Shown one piece after another: positions 30,455 through 39,359 of a stretch of 42,982 nucleotides of DNA. Numbering within the stretch: position 1 is the first letter of the stretch; every line of letters begins with the position of its first letter. A program made the translations under genes and the position numbers. The stretch covers positions 1 through 42,982 of the forward strand of contig CAJTRT010000019.1 in the NCBI GenBank assembly GCA_910579105.1, given 5' to 3'. The notes beneath the pieces were generated by a model. That model saw only the letters and a program-made list of their open reading frames with translations. It was not told the DNA's origin and did no database searches. The stretch is from an uncultured Muribaculaceae bacterium (GTDB lineage: Bacteria > Bacteroidota > Bacteroidia > Bacteroidales > Muribaculaceae).

Positions 30455-33400
30455 TCAGTTGGGAGCCACCGCGAGGCGGCGCGAGGCAGTGGCGGTCTGC
30501 TCGCCGGAGTTGTCGTCGGTAACGACCGCGCGGTAGATGTAAAGGCCGCGCGGGATGCGGTGGCCGGCCGTGTTGCGGAGGTCCCAGGCGACGGGGGCCG
30601 ACTGGAACATGTCGCTGCGCCCTTTGCGGGTGTTGCTCCATACCGGGCGTCCCATCAGGTCGTAGACTTCGATGGTGACCGTGAGCGACTGGTCGGGGCG
30701 GTCGTGGGTGACGTAGAAGTTGGCGTGGTCGCGTGCCGGGTTGGCGTCGGTGTAGACGTCGTGGATCGCCGGGGCGAGTTCCGCTTCGACGTTGAACGTC
30801 AGATCTGCTTCGGCGGAGTTGGGGGCGGTGTCCCATACGCGTAGTTTCAGGGTATGGGGGCCGGATGCCAGGTTTTCCAACGGATAGGCGATGTCGCCGC
30901 CGGGTGTGCCGTCGGCAAACGGGGTGTAGTAGTTGGCCACGTCGGTATATGTGCGGCTGCCGTCGATGATGATGGTCATCTGGTGTCCCACGCCCGCGGT
31001 TGACAGGTTGATCGCCCTGTCGTCGCTGACGCGCGCTATCAGCATCGGCGACGGGTTGACCGTCTTGCCGTCGCGGAAGGACGGGTGGTTCAGATAGATG
31101 CTCTCTATTTCGGGTGCCTGGTTGTCGGCTTCGGCCTCCGGGTCGGAGCCGTAGACGTAGATCCGGCGGTCGACCCCCGCCCCCTCGCGTCCGTCGTCTG
31201 AGCGGGCGTAGACGTTGAGCGTCGCTGGCCGGAAGTTGTCGGCAACCTCGGCCGGCATGGGTATGTTAAGGGTGAATGTGCCGTTTTCGACCGATCCGGT
31301 TCCCATGTAGAGTCGCCCGCCGTGCGTGTCGAAGTCGAACGGCTTCCCCTCATCGCCGTTGCCGAGGGTGGTGATGGAGCGGTCGGCATCGTATAACACG
31401 CAGTTCGCGCTCCCTGTGAAATCGTCGACGCGGTTACCTGCGGCATCCTCGATGTGTCCTTTCATCGTCACCTGCTGCCGGGCCATGATTATGGTGGGGT
31501 CTTTCGCCGCGTCATCGGGGTGGGTGACCGCGTTGCCGTTCACCTCGTCGAGCACCAGGCGCAGCGGAGGCATCGCGAGACGCATGGCGGGGTCGCCGAG
31601 CAGAACGTAGCGGAGCTTGTTCGTGTCGGACCGCAGGGAGTTCTTTGCCTGGCGGTAAATTTCTCCCAGCGGGCGGAGCATGCCGGTCGCGTCGCGTTTC
31701 ATGACCTCGTTGCCGAACATGTTTGACAGGGGGCCGTTAAGGGAGATGAAAACCGGACGGGTGGCGCTGATGGCCCCTATCACTCCTCCGTCGGAGTTCC
31801 GGAATAGTATTTCCGCTCCTGAAATCGTGTTTGAATCCCAGCGCATGAAGTCGCAGGTGGCGGCGAATACAACCGGCCAGTGGCGTAGGTAGAGGTTGTT
31901 GAGATCGGTGTACGTCACCACCCCCTCGGCTGTCAGCGAGGTCGGGGAGGCGTGGCCGATGTAGTTCCACCACAGGATTCCCTCGTCGAGGGCGCGGTAG
32001 AACTCGGCGCGGGCCTGGGCATATACGTTCGACACCAGCTCGTACTGGTCGGTGTATATCTTGCGGTAGAAGGCATCGCTCCCGCAAGGGGAAGCGAGGA
32101 AGCATTTCCACATGTCGTCAGACTGGATCATATGGATCGCTGAGTCCTGGTCGTCGGCGAGGGTCAGCACGTTGTTCTGCCAGGTGCCCCCGTGTCGTTT
32201 TGTCTCGTAGGTGATGATTTTGTCGACGGCCTGCGTCGCGTCGGCGCGCGAGGTCGCCGGTATGCGCCCGAGAGCCACCGATAACTGGTCAGCACCCATG
32301 TTGGAACCTGAATTGTCCTCCAGGAAGGCGAGCATGTCGTCGGTGGTGTAATTGGAGTTGTCGCTGAGGCCGGATTCTGTGAACCAACCCGGGAGTATGG
32401 GATAGCCGAGGGCGCGGCCTGAGGCGGTAAGGAGGCGGTTGTCGTAGAACACGCGTCCCATCATCAGCGCGAATCGGAGCGGTTTTCCGGCGGCATTGCC
32501 CCGGTCGTAGAACATTTTGAGGCATTTGCGCAGCCCCTGGACGTGCGGCACGCCGGAGGAGAACTCGTTGTAGATCTGTTCGGGGTCGAGCACGAGCACT
32601 TCGAGCTGGTCGGAGCTTTCCCGGCGGTACTGCGCGAGGCGTTCGGCCTGGTCGGCCCACTGCCGGGGCGCTATGATTATCATGTCCGGGGTGTCCGTGA
32701 TGCCGTGCAGGTTTTGGGGCGCGACGGTGCCTTTGAGCTTTGGCGTTGGAAATGTACCGCCGGTGTTGAAGGCGATGTACTGGCGGGTGTCGGTGTTGCG
32801 CGCCGTCCACGTGAGTGTGTTTTCTTTGTCGAGAACGGCGTCAACGGCCGTGACCGCGGCCGGGTTGGTCACATCCCAGACGCGGGTCGAGGCCGAGGTG
32901 ACTTTGAGGTTCACCCCGCGGTGGGCGTTCTGGATTTCAAAAGAAAGCTGGGGGGAGCCGCCCATTGAAAGGGGGCGGCAGTAGGCCAGGCCGATATAGT
33001 CGAGGTTGGCCGCCAGCAGCGATGTCGAAGTGCGCAGGCCAAGCCCGACGCGCGCCTGGCGGTCGCCGCTGAGCTTGAACGATTTGCGGATGTTGACCTG
33101 TGTGGCGTGCACATGGCTGTCCCCGACAGGGCTGATCGGGTTTTCAGAGTGCGGGGATATGGTCGTGCCGTTTACGGTTATGCCCAGGTTAGAAGGCTCC
33201 TTGGATGTTTTCGCGAGGAACGCGACCTCGAGGTATGCCTGTTCCCCCGCCACGGGATCGGTGAGGTTGAAGGCGAACTGCTGGTCGCGGTTGAACTTGA
33301 AGTCCTCGCCAACGAGCTGGTGGCCGGCCTGGCCCGGGGAGACGAGTTCCTGCTCGTGGTATACGAAATCGTAGAATGTGGTGGCTGGGGCTGTGCCGGC

Positions 33401-33892
33401 GGTCGGGGTCGTGTTGCCGGTCTGCGGTGTTCGGCGCTCCTCGTCGGGGCGGCTGTCAGAGAGGTAGTAGTATCCCTCCGTGGCGTAGTAGTTACGCGCG
33501 GGTCGGCGGAATTGCCCCGTGGTGGCCTGTTTGGTCACCGGCCCCTCGGCGTAGAAGAGAAGCCCTTTGCCGTCGATCCATTCCGAAAAAGCCTGCGGAA
33601 GGTCGTCGGCGTATGTGCTAGCGCTTAACTGGTCGGGGAGCCTGCGGGCGCCGTAACCGTAGATTTTCACTTTGGAGGGGTCTGAAAAGCCCCAGCCGCG
33701 GAGGGTCTGCGCCGTGATCAGGTGCATGCCGGTCTGATCGACGGCGACGCGCACCCACTTGCCCGACGATAGGGCGGAGTTGGCCGCGTATTTGTCGGGC
33801 GAGAAGGCGGATGCGGAAAATTCTCCGCCCCATACGGCGAGCACCGCGAGCAGAAGACTAACGTATATGGTGTTGAGAGAATGGTTGCGCAT
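30455..33892 (-). CDS. porU: Type IX secretion system sortase PorU
   Basis: A 1145-residue C25-family (gingipain-like) protein of the outer membrane surface that cleaves the C-terminal signal from type IX cargo and links it to lipopolysaccharide. A signal peptide spans about 1-28 (...GEFSASAF). The N-terminal half is beta-rich. The caspase-like peptidase domain (about 400-770) has the catalytic His near 645 in WWNYIGHAS and Cys near 680 in FAATCDF. The C-terminus ends in a FlgD-like Ig domain (VYDLMGRPVWSNT...GLYIYRAVV), as in known PorU. Length is typical. It closes the long minus-strand block, 77 bp after crcB. The subtilase at 998-3235 is a likely client. Confidence 0.92.
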   Translation of the reverse strand: MRNHSLNTIYVSLLLAVLAVWGGEFSASAFSPDKYAANSALSSGKWVRVAVDQTGMHLITAQTLRGWGFSDPSKVKIYGYGARRLPDQLSASTYADDLPQAFSEWIDGKGLLFYAEGPVTKQATTGQFRRPARNYYATEGYYYLSDSRPDEERRTPQTGNTTPTAGTAPATTFYDFVYHEQELVSPGQAGHQLVGEDFKFNRDQQFAFNLTDPVAGEQAYLEVAFLAKTSKEPSNLGITVNGTTISPHSENPISPVGDSHVHATQVNIRKSFKLSGDRQARVGLGLRTSTSLLAANLDYIGLAYCRPLSMGGSPQLSFEIQNAHRGVNLKVTSASTRVWDVTNPAAVTAVDAVLDKENTLTWTARNTDTRQYIAFNTGGTFPTPKLKGTVAPQNLHGITDTPDMIIIAPRQWADQAERLAQYRRESSDQLEVLVLDPEQIYNEFSSGVPHVQGLRKCLKMFYDRGNAAGKPLRFALMMGRVFYDNRLLTASGRALGYPILPGWFTESGLSDNSNYTTDDMLAFLEDNSGSNMGADQLSVALGRIPATSRADATQAVDKIITYETKRHGGTWQNNVLTLADDQDSAIHMIQSDDMWKCFLASPCGSDAFYRKIYTDQYELVSNVYAQARAEFYRALDEGILWWNYIGHASPTSLTAEGVVTYTDLNNLYLRHWPVVFAATCDFMRWDSNTISGAEILFRNSDGGVIGAISATRPVFISLNGPLSNMFGNEVMKRDATGMLRPLGEIYRQAKNSLRSDTNKLRYVLLGDPAMRLAMPPLRLVLDEVNGNAVTHPDDAAKDPTIIMARQQVTMKGHIEDAAGNRVDDFTGSANCVLYDADRSITTLGNGDEGKPFDFDTHGGRLYMGTGSVENGTFTLNIPMPAEVADNFRPATLNVYARSDDGREGAGVDRRIYVYGSDPEAEADNQAPEIESIYLNHPSFRDGKTVNPSPMLIARVSDDRAINLSTAGVGHQMTIIIDGSRTYTDVANYYTPFADGTPGGDIAYPLENLASGPHTLKLRVWDTAPNSAEADLTFNVEAELAPAIHDVYTDANPARDHANFYVTHDRPDQSLTVTIEVYDLMGRPVWSNTRKGRSDMFQSAPVAWDLRNTAGHRIPRGLYIYRAVVTDDNSGEQTATASRRLAVAPN

Positions 33893-33969
33893 AACTGACT
33901 TATAAACGCAGTTTTCACGCTTTTATTGTAGCTGGCGGCACTCACAGACGCGGCTTTAACACGCGGTGG

Positions 33970-34341
33970 TCAGCGCATGATGGCCCGCCCCAGCCACACG
34001 AGGGCCACGCCGCATACGACGCTTGCCGAGAGATACAGGGCGAGCGAGGGCCAGTGTCCGCTGCCCCCGAGGTCAAACATGTCGTTAGCGAACGACGAGA
34101 AGGTTGTGAATCCTCCGCAGAACCCGGTAATCAGAAGCACGTTGGCATGGGGAGTAGCCACATCGTGCCTTTCAAGCAGCCCGAACAACAGCCCGAACAG
34201 GAAACAGCCGATGATGTTCACCATGAATGTGCCGAGCGGGAACGACCCGTTAAACATCCAGGAACACCAACGGCCTATCAGATAGCGCCCGCATGTGCCT
34301 ATGAAACCGCCCGCTCCGGCAATCAGCATCGCTTTGAACAT
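33970..34341 (-). CDS. crcB: Fluoride ion exporter CrcB/Fluc
   Basis: A 123-residue membrane protein with four helices that works as a dual-topology dimeric fluoride channel. The signatures GAGGFIGTCGRYLIG at the start and the pore segment GFCGGFTTFSSFAND are complete. No fluoride riboswitch can be present directly upstream, since only 33 bp separate it from pdxB; it is expressed with the block. Confidence 0.95.
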   Translation of the reverse strand: MFKAMLIAGAGGFIGTCGRYLIGRWCSWMFNGSFPLGTFMVNIIGCFLFGLLFGLLERHDVATPHANVLLITGFCGGFTTFSSFANDMFDLGGSGHWPSLALYLSASVVCGVALVWLGRAIMR

Positions 34342-34374
34342 TGTATATCTGGTGCTTATAGTGTGTTATGGCAG

Positions 34375-35415
34375 TCATCTTACCTCGCGGCGCAGGGGGT
34401 AGCTGTCGCGCAGGTGTTCGAAGGCCTTTGCCGCCTCGTGGTCGTCGCCGACCGCGGCATACGCGCTCCGCAGGACTTCGGTATCCGCTGCGGGATCATA
34501 GCTCGCGGTGATGCTGCCGGCGGTCACCTTCGCGGCCGCGCCCGGAGGTATTCCCAGGTCGAGGCGGCGGTCCGAACCGAAATGGCGCAGCACGGCGTTG
34601 ACGGTCATCTGCGTGGCCCGTTTTTTCCCCTCGATGGAATATCCGGCGATGTGGGGTGTGGCGAAGCGGCTTGCGGTGAGGAGTTCGCGCGAGATCAGCG
34701 GCTCACCCTCCCAGCAGTCGGTGACGATGTCGCCTACCTTGCTGTCGGCGATGGCGGCGAGGAGCGCCGCGGTGTCAACAATCGGGCCGCGGGCGGCGTT
34801 GATAATCATCGGCTTGCGGCGCAGGGAGCTGAAAAAACGCTCGTCTGCGAGATGGTGGGTGGCGTGTGCCCCTGTGCGCGTGTGGGGCGTGTGGAATGTG
34901 ATTATGTCGGCTTCGGCGGCTATCGTTTCAAGGGGTACGGAGCGGTAACCTGGTTCGCACAGTTCCCTCGGGGGATCACATTCGAGCACGCGGAATCCGA
35001 GCTGCCGCCCCCAGCGGGCGACAATCGAGCCGACGTTGCCGACCCCGACTATGCCGAGGGTCAGATTTGACGGATGCCTCCCTCCGATGAGCCGCAGCGC
35101 CGCGGCGAAAACGTATTGGGCTACCGCGGGGGCGTTGCATCCCGGGGCGTTCACGACCTTTATCCCCCGGCTCTCGCAGTATGGTATGTCTATATGGTCT
35201 GTGCCGATTGTGGCGGTCGCTACAACCGAGACGCCTGTTCCTTCAAGGAGCGACGCGTCGCACCTGGTGCGGGTGCGCACTATTATGGCGTCGGCTTTCT
35301 CGTCGGTCAGCCTCTGACGGGTAAATTCCCCCGGGGCGAGCACGGCTACCTCCGCCTCTCCGCCGAAAGCGCCTTCCGCGAAAGGCACATGGGATTCAAT
35401 CAGTATTTTGAACAT
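34375..35415 (-). CDS. pdxB: 4-phosphoerythronate dehydrogenase
   Basis: A 346-residue D-2-hydroxyacid dehydrogenase of the DXP-dependent pyridoxal-phosphate pathway. The NAD loop is GIVGVGNVGS (121-130), the substrate-site ATIGTDHIDIPYCESRG is PdxB-like, and the catalytic His is present in FATPHIAGYSIEGK. The C-terminal dimerisation domain (about 285-346) distinguishes it from SerA-like enzymes. Its start overlaps the stop of the upstream membrane-protein gene by 1 bp (TGATG), implying translational coupling. SerC, encoded at 12961, would catalyse the following transamination. Confidence 0.94.
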   Translation of the reverse strand: MFKILIESHVPFAEGAFGGEAEVAVLAPGEFTRQRLTDEKADAIIVRTRTRCDASLLEGTGVSVVATATIGTDHIDIPYCESRGIKVVNAPGCNAPAVAQYVFAAALRLIGGRHPSNLTLGIVGVGNVGSIVARWGRQLGFRVLECDPPRELCEPGYRSVPLETIAAEADIITFHTPHTRTGAHATHHLADERFFSSLRRKPMIINAARGPIVDTAALLAAIADSKVGDIVTDCWEGEPLISRELLTASRFATPHIAGYSIEGKKRATQMTVNAVLRHFGSDRRLDLGIPPGAAAKVTAGSITASYDPAADTEVLRSAYAAVGDDHEAAKAFEHLRDSYPLRREVR

Positions 35416-36401
35416 CAGACTGTGTCAATTAGCGACCACGCGTAGAAGCCGCAGTAAACAAGGACTATGATAAGGATTGGTATGTAGCTCCTGCGCGACC
35501 TGCGGTAGGTGAAGAAATGGGCGGCCTGATAGGCCGTCAGGCAGTTGAGCAGCGGCAGGTAGAAGCGGAAGCTGCCGAAATCGAACACGGTGTATGTGGC
35601 CGTGGCGATCAGAGCCATTGTCAGAAAGCCGTTGAACGCCCTTACCCGCGAGTTGTAGCTCAGGATCTTCATCAGGTTGACGGTGATGAAAAAGATTCCC
35701 GTGAAAAGCGTGAAGGCCGTCACGATCAACGACCTGAACAAATGAGGGTCGCCCCACTGCGACCAGGCCATCAGCCAGTCGGGCATTGCCATGTCGTCAA
35801 TCCTGACAACTCCGAAGCCTATCAGCAGCCAGGGGGGCGTAAGCGTCCCGAGGAAGGCGGCGACCAGTGTGCGGCCGTTGAATATCCTCATCTGGGCGCA
35901 CCCGACGAGCAGCACGGGGAGGTACAGGGCGAACGATACGTTGGTGAACGCTGCCAGCGACGTCAGGCAGAACGCCAGGAACACCCGTCGCTGTCCGGCA
36001 CCGCTGCCGTAGGCCGAGAAGAGCAGCGCGCAGCAGACGAGCACAAGCAGCGCCAGCAGCGTGCCGCTGTAAAACTGGCAAAGGAGCGACGGCAGTCCGA
36101 GCTGCATTACGAAGAACAGTCCGGCTACCAGTGTCGTCAGCGAGCGCAGCACGTTGAACGTGCGGTTGATCGTCAGGGCCAGAATCCCGATGCCTATGTT
36201 GGCCGCGAGTCCGGCAATCAACGACGGCCACCCTTGCGGCACCCATCTGCCCGGAGCGGCGAGCCCCAGCCCGAGGTCGAACCAGATCGGAACCACAGCC
36301 TGGCGCGAATACGCCGCCACGGCCCCGGCGACAGCCAGGACCATCAGCAGCCCAGCGCCCCAGCGCGAGTGCAGCAGCGCGGTTATGTCGCGGTCGCTCA
36401 T
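35415..36401 (-). CDS. Polytopic membrane protein (DUF6427-like)
   Basis: A 328-residue integral membrane protein with about nine to ten hydrophobic helices and short loops; there is no signal peptide beyond the first helix (WGAGLLMVLAVAGAVAAY). Size, helix content and setting resemble the Bacteroidetes DUF6427 family, though I cannot confirm this without a profile search. No catalytic motif is visible. It lies between purD (36 bp upstream) and pdxB (1-bp overlap). Function unknown. Confidence 0.7.
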   Translation of the reverse strand: MSDRDITALLHSRWGAGLLMVLAVAGAVAAYSRQAVVPIWFDLGLGLAAPGRWVPQGWPSLIAGLAANIGIGILALTINRTFNVLRSLTTLVAGLFFVMQLGLPSLLCQFYSGTLLALLVLVCCALLFSAYGSGAGQRRVFLAFCLTSLAAFTNVSFALYLPVLLVGCAQMRIFNGRTLVAAFLGTLTPPWLLIGFGVVRIDDMAMPDWLMAWSQWGDPHLFRSLIVTAFTLFTGIFFITVNLMKILSYNSRVRAFNGFLTMALIATATYTVFDFGSFRFYLPLLNCLTAYQAAHFFTYRRSRRSYIPILIIVLVYCGFYAWSLIDTV

Positions 36402-36437
36402 CAGTCAGAAAGGATTTGCGCAGAGTGAGCGCTATAA

Positions 36438-37712
36438 TTATTTGGCGAGGAACTCGTTGCCTATGTCGCGGCGGAAGTATTTCCCATCGAAGTTGACTTT
36501 CCCGGCCGAGCGATAGCTTTTCGCGAGGGCGTCGGCGAGGTTGGCGCCGTAGCTCGAGGCGGCGATCACGCGTCCCCCGGCGGTGACGAGCCGTCCGTCT
36601 TTCACGGCGGTTCCGGCATGGAACAGAATGGACTCGTCAACGTCGCCGGTGCCAGTGATTTCCAGCCCCTTGGCATAAGAGCCGGGGTATCCTCCCGAAA
36701 CAAGCATCACCGTTGAGGCTGCCCGCGGGTCTTCTTCGAGCGGGAGGTCGCCGAGGTCGCCTTTTGCCGCTGCCGCGAGAAGGGGAACCAGGTCGGAGGC
36801 TATGCGGAGCATCACTACCTCGGTCTCGGGATCCCCCATTCTGACGTTGTACTCTATCACCATCGGTTCGCCGTCGACGTTGATGAGACCCAGGAAGATG
36901 AACCCGCGGTAGTCTATGCCGCGCCTTATAAGCCCTTCGACCGTCGGGCGCACGATGCGTTCCTCGACCTTTTTCATCCACGCGGCGTCGGCGAACGGTA
37001 CGGGGCTGACGGCACCCATGCCGCCGGTGTTCAGCCCGGTGTCACCTTCTCCGACCCGCTTGTAGTCTTTCGCCACCGGGAGGACGCGGTAGCCTCCGCG
37101 GCCGTCGGTGAGGACGAATACCGAACACTCTATCCCTGAAAGGAACTCCTCGATCACGACTGTGGCTGACGAGGCTCCGAACATGCCGCCGAGCATTTCG
37201 GCGAGTTCTTTTTTCGCTTCTTCCAGGTCGTTGATGATCAGCACGCCCTTTCCGGCAGCCAGCCCGTCGGCTTTCAGGACGTACGGCGCTTTGAGCGTCT
37301 CGAGAAATTTCTGCCCCTCGGCGAGCGTCGCGGCTGTGAAGCTGCGGTAGCGTGCTGTGGGAATTCCCTCCTCGGTCATGAAGAGTTTGGCGAAGTCCTT
37401 GCTCCCCTCGAGCATGGCGCCGGCCTTGCGGGGCCCCGCTACCAGCAGTTCCGGGCGCGTTTCGGCCATGAAGTCGGTGATTCCTGCCACAAGGGGGTCC
37501 TCGTTGCCCACTACCAGCAGGCCGATGCCGTTTTCGTCGATGAATCGGCCCACGCTCTCGAAGTCGGTGGGTTTCAGGGGCACGTTTGTGCCGAAGCCTT
37601 CGGTGCCGCCGTTACCCGGAGCGATGAACAACTTCTCTGTTTCAGGACTTTGAGCCATTTTCCAGGCCAGCGCCGCCTCGCGGCCGCCTGATCCGAGCAG
37701 GAGGATTTTCAT
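36438..37712 (-). CDS. purD: Phosphoribosylamine-glycine ligase
   Basis: A 424-residue ATP-grasp enzyme of purine synthesis that joins glycine to phosphoribosylamine. It shows the PurD start MKILLLGSGGREAALAWKMA, the FAKLFMTEEGIPTARY segment, the ATP-grasp KADGLAAGKGVLI, the GARS motif MGDPETEVVMLR preceded by EYNVR, and the C-terminal domain. The length is normal. It follows the rlmL-like gene by 21 bp in the same direction. Confidence 0.97.
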   Translation of the reverse strand: MKILLLGSGGREAALAWKMAQSPETEKLFIAPGNGGTEGFGTNVPLKPTDFESVGRFIDENGIGLLVVGNEDPLVAGITDFMAETRPELLVAGPRKAGAMLEGSKDFAKLFMTEEGIPTARYRSFTAATLAEGQKFLETLKAPYVLKADGLAAGKGVLIINDLEEAKKELAEMLGGMFGASSATVVIEEFLSGIECSVFVLTDGRGGYRVLPVAKDYKRVGEGDTGLNTGGMGAVSPVPFADAAWMKKVEERIVRPTVEGLIRRGIDYRGFIFLGLINVDGEPMVIEYNVRMGDPETEVVMLRIASDLVPLLAAAAKGDLGDLPLEEDPRAASTVMLVSGGYPGSYAKGLEITGTGDVDESILFHAGTAVKDGRLVTAGGRVIAASSYGANLADALAKSYRSAGKVNFDGKYFRRDIGNEFLAK

Positions 37713-37733
37713 ATGCGGAGATTTGTTTGAGGG

Positions 37734-39350
37734 TTAGTTTTTAGGTTTGCGCGGACGCATGTTGGGCTGGCTCAGCTTAGGCCCTTCGCCGGTTATGCGG
37801 TTTAGAAGGTCCTCGTTGCGGCGTTTGGCCAGCGGGTTTTCAGACTGTCGTTCATTCCGGTCTCGGTCGAAGGGCTTGCGGTCTCGGTCGAAGGGCTTGC
37901 GGTCACGGTCGAAGGGCTTACGGTCGCGGTCGAAGGGCTTGCGGTCGCGGTCGAAGGGCTTGCGGTCACGGTCGAAAGGCTTGCGGTCGCGGTTGGGAGA
38001 ATAAAGTCGTTCTCCCTCGTTGCGCGGCTCTCCGGCGCGGGTGCCCCGGTTCTCGCGTCGTTTCTCGCGGAAGGGACGCTCGTCGTCGTCGAAGCGGCGG
38101 CGGTTCCCGCCAAAACGGCGCTCTTTACGCTCGCGCCAATCGTCCATCTCCTCGTCCTTGCGCTCTTCGAGCGGACGCAGGCGGCCCCCTTCGGCCCGGA
38201 AGTGCTTGTAGTCTCCCTCGAAGATGATGTATTCGCGCAGCTCGCACTCGATCGGGCCGTTCAGAATCGGTATTTTTACCGACGGCGAGAGGCCTATCTC
38301 GTTGACGAACTCGTTTTTGGCGGCGATGATCCAGGCGTGGTAACCCTTGAATACGTTTTTGAGCCTGTTGCCGATCAGGCGGTACAGCCCTTCCATGTCC
38401 TCGACGCTGATGCGCTCGCCGTAGGGGGGATTGGTAACCAGCACTCCTCCTTCGGGAGCTTCCTGCCATTCCGACAGGGGGCGGGTATGCAGCTCGATCA
38501 TACGGCCGACTCCGGCGCTGCGTATGTTCTGCGCGGCGATGTCGATGGCGCGGGGCGACATGTCGGCCCCGATTATCTTGTGGGTGAACTCCCGTTCGCC
38601 GGAATCGTCGTTATAGAGGCGGTCAAACAGCTCCGGGTCGAAGTCCTTCCAGTTCTCGAAGGTGAAATGGCGGCGGTAGACTCCCGGATTTATGTTGGCG
38701 GCGATCAGGGCCGCCTCGATCAGGAAGGTGCCGGATCCGCACATGGGGTCGACCAGCGGAGAATCGCCCCGCCAGCCGCTTTTGAGGATGATGCCGGCGG
38801 CGAGCACCTCGTTGATGGGGGCCTCGGTCTGCGCCACGCGGTAGCCGCGCTTGTGCAGCGACTCGCCCGACGAGTCGAGCGACAGCGTGACCTGGTCGCC
38901 GGCGATATGCACGTTGATCATCACATCGGCGTCCTGCAGGCGCACGCCGGGGCGCTTGTCATCGCCGTAGCGGTCCTTGAACCAGTCGACGATGGCGTCC
39001 TTGACGCGGTATGTGACGAAGCGCGAGTGGGTGAACTCGTCGCTGTTGGCCACGGTGTCGATCGAGAAGGTCGATCCCACCGACATGAGCGACCCCCAGT
39101 CGAATTCCTTGGCGCGGTCATACAGCTCGTCGGTGTTGGCGGCTGTGAACTTGAATATCGGTTTGAGGACGCGCAGGGCGGTGCGGCAGCATAGGTTGGC
39201 TTTGTAGAGCGTCTCCAGGTCCCCCTCGAAGGATACCATGCGTCGCCCTGGTTCTACGTTTTCGGCCCCGAGGTCTCGGAGCTCTTCGGCAAGCACGTCT
39301 TCCAGACCCTGGAAGGTTTTGGCCACCATTTCAAATTTGTCGGTCATCAC
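37734..39350 (-). CDS. THUMP-domain 23S rRNA guanine-N2 methyltransferase (RlmL-like)
   Basis: A 538-residue RNA methyltransferase. A THUMP domain lies at about 45-165. The Rossmann methyltransferase core has LVDPMCGSGTFLIEAA (199-214) and the catalytic VTNPPYGERIS (NPPY at 307-310). It resembles the N-terminal half of RlmL, which makes m2G2445; the second RlmK half is absent. After about residue 390 the protein turns into a long Arg/Asp-rich disordered tail, including six exact-type heptads DRKPFDR (about 452-498) coded by a 21-bp tandem repeat. Such basic tails are common for RNA-binding in Bacteroidetes. The MATE gene ends 9 bp upstream of its start. Confidence 0.92.
   Translation of the reverse strand: MMTDKFEMVAKTFQGLEDVLAEELRDLGAENVEPGRRMVSFEGDLETLYKANLCCRTALRVLKPIFKFTAANTDELYDRAKEFDWGSLMSVGSTFSIDTVANSDEFTHSRFVTYRVKDAIVDWFKDRYGDDKRPGVRLQDADVMINVHIAGDQVTLSLDSSGESLHKRGYRVAQTEAPINEVLAAGIILKSGWRGDSPLVDPMCGSGTFLIEAALIAANINPGVYRRHFTFENWKDFDPELFDRLYNDDSGEREFTHKIIGADMSPRAIDIAAQNIRSAGVGRMIELHTRPLSEWQEAPEGGVLVTNPPYGERISVEDMEGLYRLIGNRLKNVFKGYHAWIIAAKNEFVNEIGLSPSVKIPILNGPIECELREYIIFEGDYKHFRAEGGRLRPLEERKDEEMDDWRERKERRFGGNRRRFDDDERPFREKRRENRGTRAGEPRNEGERLYSPNRDRKPFDRDRKPFDRDRKPFDRDRKPFDRDRKPFDRDRKPFDRDRNERQSENPLAKRRNEDLLNRITGEGPKLSQPNMRPRKPKN
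37858..37997. repeat. 21-bp tandem repeat within the RlmL-like gene
   Basis: Six full units of 21 bp (37858-37983, core GTCGAAGGGCTTGCG) and a partial seventh differ from each other at only one or two positions. The period is a multiple of three, so copy-number change would keep the frame and alter only tail length. Confidence 0.9.
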
Positions 39351-39359
39351 CTGTGTATG

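Noticed and set aside
34342..34374. A fluoride riboswitch before crcB
   Set aside because: Only 33 bp separate crcB from the upstream pdxB gene, too little for the aptamer.
37858..37997. Tandem 21-bp repeats as a CRISPR array
   Set aside because: There are no spacers: units are contiguous, in frame, and encode a heptad repeat inside a coding gene; no cas genes are present.
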